Source of the DNA: a bacterium
Lineage (GTDB): Bacteria; Patescibacteria; Dojkabacteria; JAKAPS01; JAJZLI01
Reading direction: 5' to 3'
Assembly (NCBI GenBank): GCA_021816845.1
Contig: JAKAWT010000001.1
Coordinates: 124,001 to 188,000, forward strand
DNA: 64,000 nucleotides
A program made the translations under genes and the position numbers. The notes below the pieces were generated by a model. The model ran no database searches, was not told the origin of the DNA, and saw nothing but the letters and a program-made list of their open reading frames with translations. The first letter of the stretch is position 1. Each line of letters starts with the position of its first letter. Shown here piece after piece: positions 42,979 to 52,640 of the stretch.

Positions 42979-44262
42979 ATGAGCAATATTATAAAAAATT
43001 ATAAAAGCCTAGCAAAAGATAAAAAAAGAAGGGATATTCTGTCCATAATAGAAGCTGGTCTTCATTCAATACAACCAATTGAAGTATTAGAGAAAAATGT
43101 ATCTTTAAAAGATAATATTCTCTTTATAAAAAACAAAAAATATGATATTTCACAATATAAAAGGATCTTTATTCTTGGTATAGGTAAAGGCTCTGCAGAT
43201 ATTGCAGATATTCTGAATGAAAGGTTAAATGGTTTAGTCACTTCAGGAGATGTCATTGATCTCACTTTAAAAAAAATAAAGAATATAAAAGTAACAAAGG
43301 GAGAACATCCATTACCTACACAAACAAATTTAAATTTCACAAAAGGAGTAATAGAAAAATATAGTAAATTAAAAAATACTGATCTTGTAATTACAATAAT
43401 ATGTGGTGGAGGATCAGCATTATTTGAATATCCTAGTAAAATATCCAAAGATTTATTAATAGATATAAGTAAAATAATGTTAACCTCTGGAGTACCTATA
43501 GAAGAGATGAATACAATACGGAAACACCTATCTAAAGTAAAGGGAGGACAATTAGCAGAATTAATTTATCCTGCCAAAATTATAAGTCTAATATTTTCTG
43601 ATATACCAGGGAACGACTTATCTTTTATAGCATCGGGACCAACAGTAAAAGATAAGACAAATATTGCTGATGCAATTTCAATAATAAATAAATTTGATAT
43701 TCAATCAAAATTGAATATTAATCTATCTATTTTCACAGAGACTCCAAAAGATAATAAGTATTTTGAAAATATATCAAACACACTCATGCTAAGTAATGTA
43801 ACAGCATTAAATACAATGTTTAAAAAGGCCATAAAATTAGGATATAAAAGCACTATTTTGTCAGATAGAATACAAATGGAAGCAAGAGAATTAGGAGAAT
43901 ATTTAATCAAAAAAACATATCAAGATACAGTTTTACTCGGGGGAGGAGAAAGTGTAGTAACTGTGCACGGTAATGGAAAAGGTGGTAGGAATCAAGAGGC
44001 TTCACTTGCATCATATAAGTATGTAGATAAAGATACTGTATTTATATCTATAGGAACAGATGGATGGGATAATTCAGATTTTGCAGGAGGTATAATGGAC
44101 GATATAACAATAAAAGATGCAAATAAATTAGGATTAGTTTTTGATGATTATATTAATAATGATGATAGTTATAATTTCTTCAAAAAGACTGGAGATGCAA
44201 TCATAACCGGTAAGCTTCCTTCCAATGTATCTGATCTTATGATAGTATTGAAGAGGAAATGA
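42979..44262 (+). CDS. glycerate 2-kinase (MOFRL/GckA family)
   Basis: Phosphorylates D-glycerate to 2-phosphoglycerate. GIGKGSADIADIL, GEHPLPTQTN, CGGGSALFEYP, EMNTIRKHLSKVKGGQLA, SDIPGNDLSFIASGPT and the MOFRL-domain motifs GGGESVVTVHGNGKGGRNQEAS and IGTDGWDN are all clear. Length 427 is normal. It overlaps the transketolase N-subunit gene by ATGA, which links glycerate use to pentose/C2 metabolism in one operon. Confidence 0.93.
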   Translation: MSNIIKNYKSLAKDKKRRDILSIIEAGLHSIQPIEVLEKNVSLKDNILFIKNKKYDISQYKRIFILGIGKGSADIADILNERLNGLVTSGDVIDLTLKKIKNIKVTKGEHPLPTQTNLNFTKGVIEKYSKLKNTDLVITIICGGGSALFEYPSKISKDLLIDISKIMLTSGVPIEEMNTIRKHLSKVKGGQLAELIYPAKIISLIFSDIPGNDLSFIASGPTVKDKTNIADAISIINKFDIQSKLNINLSIFTETPKDNKYFENISNTLMLSNVTALNTMFKKAIKLGYKSTILSDRIQMEARELGEYLIKKTYQDTVLLGGGESVVTVHGNGKGGRNQEASLASYKYVDKDTVFISIGTDGWDNSDFAGGIMDDITIKDANKLGLVFDDYINNDDSYNFFKKTGDAIITGKLPSNVSDLMIVLKRK

Positions 44263-45122
44263 TAGAACAGATAGATAGTACCAAAATAAAAATCCTAAAT
44301 GAGAAAGCAAACAAAATAAGAGAACTTATTATAGAAATGTTGCTTACTGCTGGTTCAGGACATTCTGCAGGGTCTTTAGGTATGGCAGATATATTTACAG
44401 CATTTTATTTCCATATACTAAACCAAGATCCAAAAAACCCTAATATGAAAGATAGGGATAGACTAATACTATCCAATGGCCACATATGCCCAGTAAGGTA
44501 TGCTGCAATGGCCCTAAGAGGATATTTTGATATATCGGAACTACAAACTTTAAGAAAAATAAATTCACGTCTTCAAGGACACCCACATAGAACTTCTTTG
44601 CCTGGAGTAGAGACTTCATCTGGACCTTTGGGTGAAGGTTTATCTCAAGGTATAGGGATAGCATTAGCAGCTAAAATAGATAAAGCAAGATACCAAGTGT
44701 ATGTGATTGCATCTGACGGTGAACATCAAGAAGGGAATATTTGGGAAGCAGCTATGTTTGCAGGAAAAATGAAATTAAATAATCTTACATTAGTTATAGA
44801 TAGAAATAATATACAGATTGATGGATTTACTGAAGATATAATGCCATTAGAGCCAATGATTGATAAATATAAATCGTTCAATTGGCATGTCATTGAAGTT
44901 GATGGACATAATATAGAATCATTTATAAATGCCATAAATGAAGCTAAGTCTATATTTGAAAAACCTACCGTTATAATCGCGCATACTATTCCAGGAAAAG
45001 GTGTAGATTTTATGGAGAAAGATTACTTGTGGCATGGATCTCCACCAAATAAAGAACAAGCAAAAGAGGCTTTACAAGAACTTCGTACGTTGGGAAATAA
45101 GATTATTAGTGAACATCAATAA
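44259..45122 (+). CDS. transketolase, N-terminal subunit
   Basis: The thiamine-diphosphate-binding half of a split transketolase, which moves two-carbon units between sugar phosphates. GHSAGSLGMADI, SSGPLGEGLSQGIGIA, the ThDP motif SDGEHQEGNIWEAA (with Ser in place of Gly in GDG) and IDRNNIQIDGFTEDI are visible; AHTIPGKGVDFME precedes the end. 287 residues. Its stop and the next start share a base (TAATG), so both halves are made together. Confidence 0.95.
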   Translation: MIEQIDSTKIKILNEKANKIRELIIEMLLTAGSGHSAGSLGMADIFTAFYFHILNQDPKNPNMKDRDRLILSNGHICPVRYAAMALRGYFDISELQTLRKINSRLQGHPHRTSLPGVETSSGPLGEGLSQGIGIALAAKIDKARYQVYVIASDGEHQEGNIWEAAMFAGKMKLNNLTLVIDRNNIQIDGFTEDIMPLEPMIDKYKSFNWHVIEVDGHNIESFINAINEAKSIFEKPTVIIAHTIPGKGVDFMEKDYLWHGSPPNKEQAKEALQELRTLGNKIISEHQ

Positions 45123-46114
45123 TGTTGAATAAAGATTTATATCTAAATGAAAATATTTTTGAAAATCCAACTCTTGAGGCAACCAGGGATGGATATGGAA
45201 AAGCACTGCTACAGCTTGGAGAGGAAAATCCTAACATAGTTGTATTAACTGCAGACTTAGCAGAATCAACTAGAGTAGATGGTTTTGAAAAAAAATTTCC
45301 AGATAGATTCTTTGATTGTGGAGTAGCAGAGCAAAATATGGCTGCTATAGCTGCAGGACTAGGAGTATCAGGAAAAACTGCGTATATATCATCTTACGCT
45401 GTATTTTCACCTGGAAAAAATTGGGAAACTTTAAGAACGACTGTTGTATATAACCATTCCAATGTTAAAATAGCTGGACATCATTCAGGTATTATGACCG
45501 GACCAGATGGACCTACACATCAGGCGACAGAAGATATTGCTATAACAAGGTGTTGGCCTAAAATGAAAGTAATTGTTCCTGCAGATTCTATAGAAGCTTA
45601 CAAAGCAACTTATAATAGTTCTAAATCAGAAGATCCTTATTATATAAGATTTACGAGAGACAAAACTCCTATTATCACAACATCTGAAACTCCATATGAC
45701 GAAGGTAAAATTCAGACATTTTGGATATCCAATAATCCTCAAGTAACAATAGCTGCTACTGGTTATATGCTTTATTATGCCCTAATTGCAGCTTTAAATT
45801 TACAGAAAGATGGTATAGAGACAGAAGTTTTAAACGTATCATCAATAAAACCTTTAGATCAAGATACTATACTTAAATCAGTATCAAGAACCAATGCCAT
45901 AATAACAATAGAAGATCATCAAGTGGATGGAGGTATGGGTAGTGCAATATCAGAAATGCTCTCAAGAACAAGACCTACATTACAAGAATTTATAGGATTA
46001 CAGAATACATTTGCAGAGTCTGGAGATACAAAAGATCTAATTGAAAAATATGGGCTCTCTGCAAAAAGTATACAAGAAAAAACACTAAATTTAATAAAAA
46101 GAAAAAATGGATAA
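45122..46114 (+). CDS. transketolase, C-terminal subunit
   Basis: Pyrimidine-binding and C-terminal domains of the split enzyme. The cofactor Glu is in DCGVAEQNMAAIAAGL; IAGHHSGIMTGPDGPTHQATEDIA, PYYIRFTRDKTP and IEDHQVDGGMGSAISEML follow. 330 residues. Overlaps the upstream half by one base and the downstream oxidase by eight. Together they give a complete enzyme of about 617 residues. Confidence 0.95.
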   Translation: MLNKDLYLNENIFENPTLEATRDGYGKALLQLGEENPNIVVLTADLAESTRVDGFEKKFPDRFFDCGVAEQNMAAIAAGLGVSGKTAYISSYAVFSPGKNWETLRTTVVYNHSNVKIAGHHSGIMTGPDGPTHQATEDIAITRCWPKMKVIVPADSIEAYKATYNSSKSEDPYYIRFTRDKTPIITTSETPYDEGKIQTFWISNNPQVTIAATGYMLYYALIAALNLQKDGIETEVLNVSSIKPLDQDTILKSVSRTNAIITIEDHQVDGGMGSAISEMLSRTRPTLQEFIGLQNTFAESGDTKDLIEKYGLSAKSIQEKTLNLIKRKNG

Positions 46115-47750
46115 TTTAAAAAATGAAATTACAAACATAGTAAAAGGTAAAGTTACAGATGATACATCAGTACTCGAATCTTACAGTAGGGATGCAAGTA
46201 TATTTAAAATGGTACCTAAAATAGTAGTATTTCCAAAAGATATCCATGATATAGAAGAGTTAGTTAAGTATGTTGCAAATAAAAATCAAGATGGAGTTGA
46301 TTTATCTATTACTGTTAGATCTGCTGGAACTGATATGAGTGGTGGACCTTTAACTGAATCTATTCTAATGGTAATCTCAGATAATTTTAACAAAATTATT
46401 AGTATACAAGATCATTATGGAATAACACAACCAGGAGTATATTATAGAGATTTTGAAAAAGAAACATTAAAACAAAATATGATATTCCCATCTTATCCTG
46501 CTTCAAAAGAATTATGCTCAATGGGTGGTATAGTTTCTAATAATTCTGGAGGAGAAGAATCATTATCTTTCGGAAAAACAGAAAATTTTGTTGAGGAATT
46601 AACTATGACATTATCTGATGGAAACACATATAAATTTGGAAATTTAACTAAAGAGGAATTAAAATCTAAGATGGAATTACAAAATTTTGAAGGAGATATA
46701 TATAGGAAAATGTATAAACTTCTATCTGAAAATCATAACCTTATAAAAAGCAAAAAACCAGTTGTATCAAAGAATTCTAGTGGTTATACAATTTGGAATA
46801 TTTTAAAAGATGATGGGTCTTTTGATCTCTCTCAAATATTTATAGGAGCACAAGGAACTTTGGGTATAACCTCAGAGATAAAATTAAGACTTGTAGATAC
46901 AAAGAAATATAACGGTATGCTTTTATTATTTTTAAAAGATTTTAATAATATACCAGAAATAGTTAATACAGTTTTAAAATATAAGCCTACAAGTTTTGAA
47001 TCATTTGATAATTATACTTTCAAACTGGCATTAAAATTCTTTTTTGCATTTTCTAAAATACTTGGATCCAACATAGTAAAATTATCATTCTCATTTTTAC
47101 CAGAATTTTTATTAGTCTTAAGGAAAGGAATGCCAAAATTAGTTCTACTAGTGGAATTCCAATCTGACAGTATGGAAGAAATACAAAATAACATTAAAAC
47201 TCTAAATAAAGATGTATCCAAATTTAACAATCTATTTACAAAAGTTTCTGCAAGTCCAGAGGAAACAAAAAAGTACTGGGCTATAAGGAGAGAAAGTTTC
47301 AATTTATTAAGACAAAGAATCAAAAATCTTAAGGCAGCAGCATTCATAGATGATATAATAGTAAGGCCAGAGACATTAGAAGAATTTTTACCACAACTAT
47401 ATAAAATTCTAGATGACTCAAAACTTCTATATACAGTTGCAGGTCATATAGGTGATGGTAATTTTCACATCGTTCCTTTGATGAATTTACAAGATGAAAA
47501 AGAGAGAGCTAAAATATATCCTATTGCAGACCAGATTTATGACCTTGTTTTAAAATATAATGGATCTATAACAGCAGAACATAATGATGGACTTATAAGA
47601 AGTCCATATATAGAACAAGAATTTGGTGATAAAATATATACTATATTCCAAGAGATAAAAAATATTTTTGATCCTCATCACATATTTAATCCACACAAAA
47701 AAACTGATGTGACAATTAAATTTGCATCTGAGTTTATAGCAAAAAATTAA
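46107..47750 (+). CDS. FAD-linked oxidase/dehydrogenase (GlcD/D-lactate dehydrogenase-like)
   Basis: 547 residues. The FAD-binding 4 domain shows RSAGTDMSGGPLT and YPASKELCSMGGIVSNNSGGEESLSFGKTENFV; the C-terminal FAD-oxidase domain shows YTVAGHIGDGNFHIVPL and TAEHNDGLIRSPYIEQEFG, with FDPHHIFNPHKK at the end. The family oxidises 2-hydroxy acids (glycolate, D-lactate, 2-hydroxyglutarate). There is no Fe-S GlcF domain. Next to glycerate kinase and transketolase, a hydroxy-acid substrate such as glycolate or D-lactate is plausible; the electron acceptor is unknown. Its 3' end overlaps the convergent GH13 gene by four bases. Confidence 0.9.
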   Translation: MDNLKNEITNIVKGKVTDDTSVLESYSRDASIFKMVPKIVVFPKDIHDIEELVKYVANKNQDGVDLSITVRSAGTDMSGGPLTESILMVISDNFNKIISIQDHYGITQPGVYYRDFEKETLKQNMIFPSYPASKELCSMGGIVSNNSGGEESLSFGKTENFVEELTMTLSDGNTYKFGNLTKEELKSKMELQNFEGDIYRKMYKLLSENHNLIKSKKPVVSKNSSGYTIWNILKDDGSFDLSQIFIGAQGTLGITSEIKLRLVDTKKYNGMLLLFLKDFNNIPEIVNTVLKYKPTSFESFDNYTFKLALKFFFAFSKILGSNIVKLSFSFLPEFLLVLRKGMPKLVLLVEFQSDSMEEIQNNIKTLNKDVSKFNNLFTKVSASPEETKKYWAIRRESFNLLRQRIKNLKAAAFIDDIIVRPETLEEFLPQLYKILDDSKLLYTVAGHIGDGNFHIVPLMNLQDEKERAKIYPIADQIYDLVLKYNGSITAEHNDGLIRSPYIEQEFGDKIYTIFQEIKNIFDPHHIFNPHKKTDVTIKFASEFIAKN

Positions 47751-49387
47751 AATCTTTTAAATAGAGAAAGCTTGGATATTAGACCAGCTTTAATCAACTG
47801 ATTTTGAGTCATTACTTTGACCCATATATATGAATATGCTTTTAAATCAATGATATTTCCTGCTACTTCAGCCCTTTCTACTATCAATACGGAGAAGTGA
47901 AATATACCTAAATTATTCGTATCTATAATCTGTCTCTTTCTTGAAAGGTTATTTATAAATATAAGATTTTTATTATGGTACAATCTTAAATATGCAAATA
48001 CATCTTCATTCCCTGTATTTATAATATGGATATCTGAATGAGCAAATATACTCCCATGCCTTTTTCTTATCAGAAGCATATTTCTTAATTTGTTATATGT
48101 CGATTGTGAATCCCATATATATTTATTAGCTTTAGCCCAATCTATTTTGGTTCTTACAAGCAATCGTCTATCATATGGTACATTATCCTTAGGAACTATA
48201 GAAAAATTTTCTTTTTCATCGAGTTCATCTCCACTATACAATACTGGAGTACCCACTAGAGTAAGTAAAATAGAATTAGCCAAAGCTATTTTCTCCTTGC
48301 TATCTCCAAGTAGAGTATATAATCTCTCTGCAATACCAGTATTAAATCTATATATTTTATCTTTATCATACTTTGAATAAAACAATGCTGCGGTTTCTTT
48401 ATCCACAGTAGATAAGCTAAGTTCATCATGATTACGAAGAAATATTGCCCACTGGCTTTTACGAGGAATCTTTGGAAATGATTTAATTGTATTTATAATG
48501 TATTTACTATCTTCTTCTAACAACGATAAAAATATTTGCGGCATAAGAGGAAAATTAAATGCCATTTGAAACTCATTCCTACCATTCCCAAAATATTTAA
48601 CAAGTTCATCCATTGGTTCGCCAGCCTCAGCAAGAAATATTATATCCCTACTACTATAATGCTTATTAGCAAATTTCCTAATTTTCCTTAATATCATATG
48701 TGTTTCTTTTAAATTTTCACAATTTGTGCCTTCTTTCTTCACTAGATATGGAACTGCATCTACCCTAAAGCCATCAACACCTAAATCTAACCAGAAACTA
48801 ATAATTTTAAAAAACTCTTTTAAAACTTCATCATTTCTCCAATTTAGATCTGGCTGAGTTTTGTAAAATCTATGAAAATAATATTCTTTTCTTATAGAAT
48901 TATATGTCCAATTAGTTTTTTCATAATCAGAAAATATTATCGAAGCATCCTTATACTTATCACCTGTCATATCCCAAAGATAATAATCTTTATATTTAAA
49001 AAAATCTTTAGATGCAGGATCTTGTGAAGCTAGAAACCAAGGGTGTTGTGATGAAGTATGGTTTAAAACTAGATCCATAATAATACGTACACCATTATCA
49101 TGAGCTATTTTTATTAATTCTTTAAAATCATCAAGTGTACCTATTTCATCCCTTATAGAAGTATAATCAGATACATCATATCCTCCATCCATCAAAGGTG
49201 ATTTGTAAATGGGTAATAACCATAGACACCCTACACCTAATTCTTTAATATAGATAAAATTGTCTATAAGACCCTTTATATCACCAATACCATTATTATC
49301 ACTGTCTTTAAATAGATCTATATATATCTCGTAGAAAACACTCTCTTTGTACCAATATTTATTTCTAGAAGATGACCTACCTAACAT
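47747..49387 (-). CDS. GH13 alpha-glucosyltransferase, trehalose synthase (TreS)-like
   Basis: 546 residues. YEIYIDLFKDSDNNGIGDIKGLI, LNHTSSQHPWF, the nucleophile Asp in GFRVDAVPYL, the acid/base Glu in IFLAEAGEP, and the third acid in FLRNHDELSLS. The FLRNHDEL motif is characteristic of TreS, which interconverts maltose and trehalose; other GH13 activities cannot be excluded. A beta domain (residues about 445-545) follows. It begins a leftward run of sugar and envelope genes. No secretion signal, so it is cytoplasmic. Confidence 0.88.
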   Translation of the reverse strand: MLGRSSSRNKYWYKESVFYEIYIDLFKDSDNNGIGDIKGLIDNFIYIKELGVGCLWLLPIYKSPLMDGGYDVSDYTSIRDEIGTLDDFKELIKIAHDNGVRIIMDLVLNHTSSQHPWFLASQDPASKDFFKYKDYYLWDMTGDKYKDASIIFSDYEKTNWTYNSIRKEYYFHRFYKTQPDLNWRNDEVLKEFFKIISFWLDLGVDGFRVDAVPYLVKKEGTNCENLKETHMILRKIRKFANKHYSSRDIIFLAEAGEPMDELVKYFGNGRNEFQMAFNFPLMPQIFLSLLEEDSKYIINTIKSFPKIPRKSQWAIFLRNHDELSLSTVDKETAALFYSKYDKDKIYRFNTGIAERLYTLLGDSKEKIALANSILLTLVGTPVLYSGDELDEKENFSIVPKDNVPYDRRLLVRTKIDWAKANKYIWDSQSTYNKLRNMLLIRKRHGSIFAHSDIHIINTGNEDVFAYLRLYHNKNLIFINNLSRKRQIIDTNNLGIFHFSVLIVERAEVAGNIIDLKAYSYIWVKVMTQNQLIKAGLISKLSLFKRF

Positions 49388-49404
49388 AAATGAAAATTAT
49401 TTAA

Positions 49405-49890
49405 TTATCTAAATTCTGTTTGCTCAATATCTTTTTCAATATCTTCAAAAATATCCTTTTTTGAAGAACCCCAGGTCCATAGAAAATTTATTATAAAGTT
49501 AAAAATAAAGCTGACAGCAATGCTAGCATTATTTGCAATAAGAATAGCAAAAAATTTACTAAAATATAAGGAGACAAAAGAAAATACTTCTGGGAATAAA
49601 AATACTCTTGCTATTATAAAACCTAACAAAATTGAAATATGATATTTTAATATCCTTATTATAAAAGTAGAGTTCTTACTATCTTTGAATGTCCAATTAT
49701 CATTTATAAAGAAATTATTTAAATTTCCTATCTCTGCAGATATCAATGTGGCAATATTGGCTGGTATAAAGAAAACCAATGTTAATAATAATATTACACC
49801 ATTATCAATAATTATTCCTATTATGCCTACAATAAAATATTTATATAATTTATTTAGGATTTTTTTTATTTCTTTTTTATTAATTTTCAA
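49405..49890 (-). CDS. GtrA-family membrane protein
   Basis: 161 residues with four membrane helices and YFIVGIIGIIIDNGVILLL, the opening of GtrA-like flippases that move lipid-linked sugars across the membrane. The middle has LNNFFINDNWTFKD and the last helix SFIFNFIINFLWTW, both typical. The C-terminus is charged (SSKKDIFEDIEKDIEQ). The frame starts with TTG at 49890, just after an AT-rich -10-like stretch. It lies 17 bases upstream of the GH13 gene. Confidence 0.87.
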   Translation of the reverse strand: MKINKKEIKKILNKLYKYFIVGIIGIIIDNGVILLLTLVFFIPANIATLISAEIGNLNNFFINDNWTFKDSKNSTFIIRILKYHISILLGFIIARVFLFPEVFSFVSLYFSKFFAILIANNASIAVSFIFNFIINFLWTWGSSKKDIFEDIEKDIEQTEFR

Positions 49891-50005
49891 AGGTTAAATA
49901 TAATCAAATATTACTTATCTCTATGCTTACTGAAAGAATCTACACTCTCATAATTATATTCTTGAACATATATTTTAGCAATCTAATTTTCACCAATTCT
50001 TAGTA

Positions 50006-50776
50006 CTATTTTCTTTCTGAAGGGAAAATTTTTAATATATTATTTTTATATTTTATAGGTGCAGGAATTGAATCAAATAAAGCGTGATATACAAAATATT
50101 TAAACCCTTTTCTTCTACTTGTAAAATCAAATCCATAGGAAACAGTATTATTCTTAATTTCACTTATTAAATCATCCTTATATATTGTGTATGCACTACC
50201 TAAAACCCTCCTTAAATGAGCATCTGAACCTCCTACGATAGGGATTTGGTATTTTTTAGCTATATCTATAGCCTTTTTATTAGCCAATGATAACTCTGCT
50301 TGTTTTCTAAGAAATTTCCTATTTGAATATAAAAGAGTCATATAATTTAAAGATCCATTAACTTCTATAGCAAAAGGTATATTACTATCAAGCATAGATT
50401 CCACTAGTATTTTACCATTCAAATGCCTGCCTTTTTGAAATGGGTTAAATGGATGAGCTATAACAGGGAAGCCACCTTGATTTAATATCTCCTTAGCAGT
50501 ATCTTGTGGAGACATTTTTTTTCTTATATTTTTTTTAATATCAAGCCCAATCATGTGGCAGTGATTAGTTGATATCTCAGATCCAATACCTACTTCTATT
50601 TTATAATTCTTTTTAAGTTTATATGATAAAGCAATTTTTGCACCTTCTATATTATTATGATCAGTTATATATACTTTATCAATATCAGTATTGTACTCAA
50701 TGTAATCAATTATTTGTTCAGGAGAACGTGCACCATCAGATACATTAGAATGTATATGTAAATCTGCTTTTTTCAT
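50006..50776 (-). CDS. PHP-domain metal-dependent phosphoesterase
   Basis: 256 residues. Metal-binding His motifs appear in order: DLHIHSNVSDG, YITDHNNIEGA, the Glu/His in EIST.HCHMIGLDI, FPVIAHPFNPF, and the late GGSDAHLRRV. This is the single-domain PHP pattern of histidinol-phosphatase or 3',5'-nucleoside bisphosphate phosphatase (TrpH/RNase AM-like). The substrate is not determined. It is in the leftward gene run, 23 bases from the YggT-like gene. Confidence 0.88.
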   Translation of the reverse strand: MKKADLHIHSNVSDGARSPEQIIDYIEYNTDIDKVYITDHNNIEGAKIALSYKLKKNYKIEVGIGSEISTNHCHMIGLDIKKNIRKKMSPQDTAKEILNQGGFPVIAHPFNPFQKGRHLNGKILVESMLDSNIPFAIEVNGSLNYMTLLYSNRKFLRKQAELSLANKKAIDIAKKYQIPIVGGSDAHLRRVLGSAYTIYKDDLISEIKNNTVSYGFDFTSRRKGFKYFVYHALFDSIPAPIKYKNNILKIFPSERK

Positions 50777-50799
50777 TTTTTAATGGTATTTATTAAACT

Positions 50800-51108
50800 T
50801 CAAACAGTAGGATTCCTTCTATCTCTTTGTCTTTGAACGAAAGATGTTAATATTTCAACTAAAACAAGACCAGCAATAGTATAAAATATTAGTGCAGTTA
50901 CAGAGTTTGATGCTAAAACAAACCTTCCAAATACTATTGTAGGAAATAAACCAGAAAATGGTGCTACTAGTGGATATGACGTACCATAAATAAACTTAGC
51001 TATTGGATTATTAGCATTAGCCCCGAAAAGAAGGAATAGAATTCTAAAGACTAAGAAAAATTCAATTATTGAAAATATTCCATATACTAACCTATCTGAT
51101 ATATTCAT
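50800..51108 (-). CDS. YggT-family membrane protein
   Basis: 102 residues: two helices (YGIFSIIEFFLVFRILFLLFG; SVTALIFYTIAGLVLVEILTSF) around KFIYGTSYPLVAPFSGLFP, the conserved YggT loop. The tail is basic (VQRQRDRRNP). It resembles the paralog at 30837-31238, whose loop is SFIYSTSNVFSQPFSSIF but which has a long polar N-terminus. Function unknown. Confidence 0.8.
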   Translation of the reverse strand: MNISDRLVYGIFSIIEFFLVFRILFLLFGANANNPIAKFIYGTSYPLVAPFSGLFPTIVFGRFVLASNSVTALIFYTIAGLVLVEILTSFVQRQRDRRNPTV

Positions 51109-51145
51109 AATACTTATATACTACATTATAAAAATTAATTTAGAA

Positions 51146-52354
51146 TTAAATAGATTGTACTATATCAGCAAACTTTTTTCCACTTTCTTTCATAATTCTA
51201 TTACCATTGTTATCCATATAGGAAAATCCAAATTTGGCATCAAAACCATACTTCCATTCATAATTATCTATAAGGCTCCAGTAGAAATAACCTTTAACAG
51301 GAATACCCTCTTCTATGGCTTTCTTTATATACACAAGATGATCTTCTATATATTTTATACGATTCAAATCAGACGTATCAGATATACCATTCTCTAAAAT
51401 AAATATATCTTTGTTGTACCTTTTATATGTCTGTTTCATTATATTATATATACCTTGTGGATATATATCCCATCCTAGTACATCTTGTTTTTCAAGCTTA
51501 TCATTAGGAATGCTTTTAAATAGAAAATTATGAATAGATAATTTAAATTTGTCTTCTTCATGAAAATAATAATTTAATCCTATAAAATCCATATATTTTC
51601 TAGTTTTATCTAAATAAGAATAATTAGTAAAATATCTTTTTAGCATTATATAAAATTTGCTTATCCAATCTAAAGGTAAGTAGTCCACATTATTCTTGGC
51701 AACAGAAACTCTGGATCTTCCCCAATTAAACTTCTTATATATATCTTTTATCCCTATATATGCTCTAATATGAGCTATCTGAAGATTATGTTCTACCTTT
51801 AAATATTTGATTATACTCCTCTTTCCAGGAGGATATTCACCAGAAAGATATCCCATCAAAGCATATATAAAAGGTTCATTAATAGTAATCCAAAAAGTGA
51901 CTTCACTACCAAGATTCTCAACTACAAAATCAGTATACCTTTGAAATATCTTAATAATTTTCTTATTCTCAAAACCTCCAATCTTTGATACCCATATTGG
52001 AAGAGATTCATGAAATAGAGTTACAAAAGGTTCTATATTATTATCCTTAAGAGATTTTATAAGATCTTTATAGTGATTTAATACTTCAAGATCCCACTTA
52101 CCTTCTTCAGGTTCGATTCTAGACCACTCAATAGAAAATCTATAAGAATTAACCTTTAATCGTTTCAAAATTTCAATATCTTCCTTATATTTCTCATATG
52201 ATCTACATGCATCTCCAGCTTCAATATATCCTTTATATTTTTCCCATGAATACCAATCACTATTAAAATTTCCACCCTCAATCTGATAAGAAGAAGTTGA
52301 AACCCCCCATTTAAAATCTACAGGTAAAGAAAAATTAGTATTTGTATTATCCAT
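51146..52354 (-). CDS. glycoside hydrolase family 1 (beta-glucosidase-like)
   Basis: 402 residues, cytoplasmic. FKWGVSTSSYQIEGG opens the barrel, YRFSIEWSRIEPEEG follows, the acid/base Glu is in TINEPFIYALMGYLSGEYPPG, GLNYYFHEED is in the middle, the nucleophile Glu is in IFILENGISD, and the end is YFYWSLIDNYEWKYGFDAKFG. Shorter than the usual 450-480. TLFHESLPIWV has Glu where most family members have Trp or Tyr. It cleaves or transfers beta-glycosides; the substrate is unknown. Confidence 0.93.
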   Translation of the reverse strand: MDNTNTNFSLPVDFKWGVSTSSYQIEGGNFNSDWYSWEKYKGYIEAGDACRSYEKYKEDIEILKRLKVNSYRFSIEWSRIEPEEGKWDLEVLNHYKDLIKSLKDNNIEPFVTLFHESLPIWVSKIGGFENKKIIKIFQRYTDFVVENLGSEVTFWITINEPFIYALMGYLSGEYPPGKRSIIKYLKVEHNLQIAHIRAYIGIKDIYKKFNWGRSRVSVAKNNVDYLPLDWISKFYIMLKRYFTNYSYLDKTRKYMDFIGLNYYFHEEDKFKLSIHNFLFKSIPNDKLEKQDVLGWDIYPQGIYNIMKQTYKRYNKDIFILENGISDTSDLNRIKYIEDHLVYIKKAIEEGIPVKGYFYWSLIDNYEWKYGFDAKFGFSYMDNNGNRIMKESGKKFADIVQSI

Positions 52355-52357
52355 AAA

Positions 52358-52594
52358 TTATTCTATCTTATTTACAGCTTTTTTAAACATATACAAAATC
52401 AAAGCAGAGAAAACTATTGAAAGTACAATACTAAATATTGTATTAGATAAAAAGGAATCTCCTGACAGACCACCAATCATTGCCCCTATAATACCAGTGA
52501 TTATATCTATAAATAATCCCCCTCTGGTTTTATATTTTCTTGCAAACCAAAATCCAACTAAAATACCAATCAAAACATATATGAATATATTCAT
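52358..52594 (-). CDS. GlsB/YeaQ/YmgE-family (transglycosylase-associated) membrane protein
   Basis: 78 residues from MNIFIYVLIG: two or three small Gly-rich helices with GILVGFWFARKYKTRGGLFIDIITGIIGAMIGGLSG, the family signature. Its function is unknown; homologues are stress-induced. I start at ATG 52594 because the extra upstream codons of the open frame (GTG at 52609) are the TATAAT box itself (52601-52606), six bases before the ATG. Confidence 0.82.
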   Translation of the reverse strand: MNIFIYVLIGILVGFWFARKYKTRGGLFIDIITGIIGAMIGGLSGDSFLSNTIFSIVLSIVFSALILYMFKKAVNKIE

Positions 52595-52600
52595 AGTTTC

Positions 52601-52606
52601 ATTATA
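52601..52606 (-). promoter_or_regulatory. -10 box of the GlsB-like gene
   Basis: TATAAT six bases before ATG 52594; it lies inside the longer open frame, so it argues against the upstream GTG start. Confidence 0.55.
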
Positions 52607-52640
52607 CACAAGGTTAGAATCACTTTCTATAGAAGGTTAA

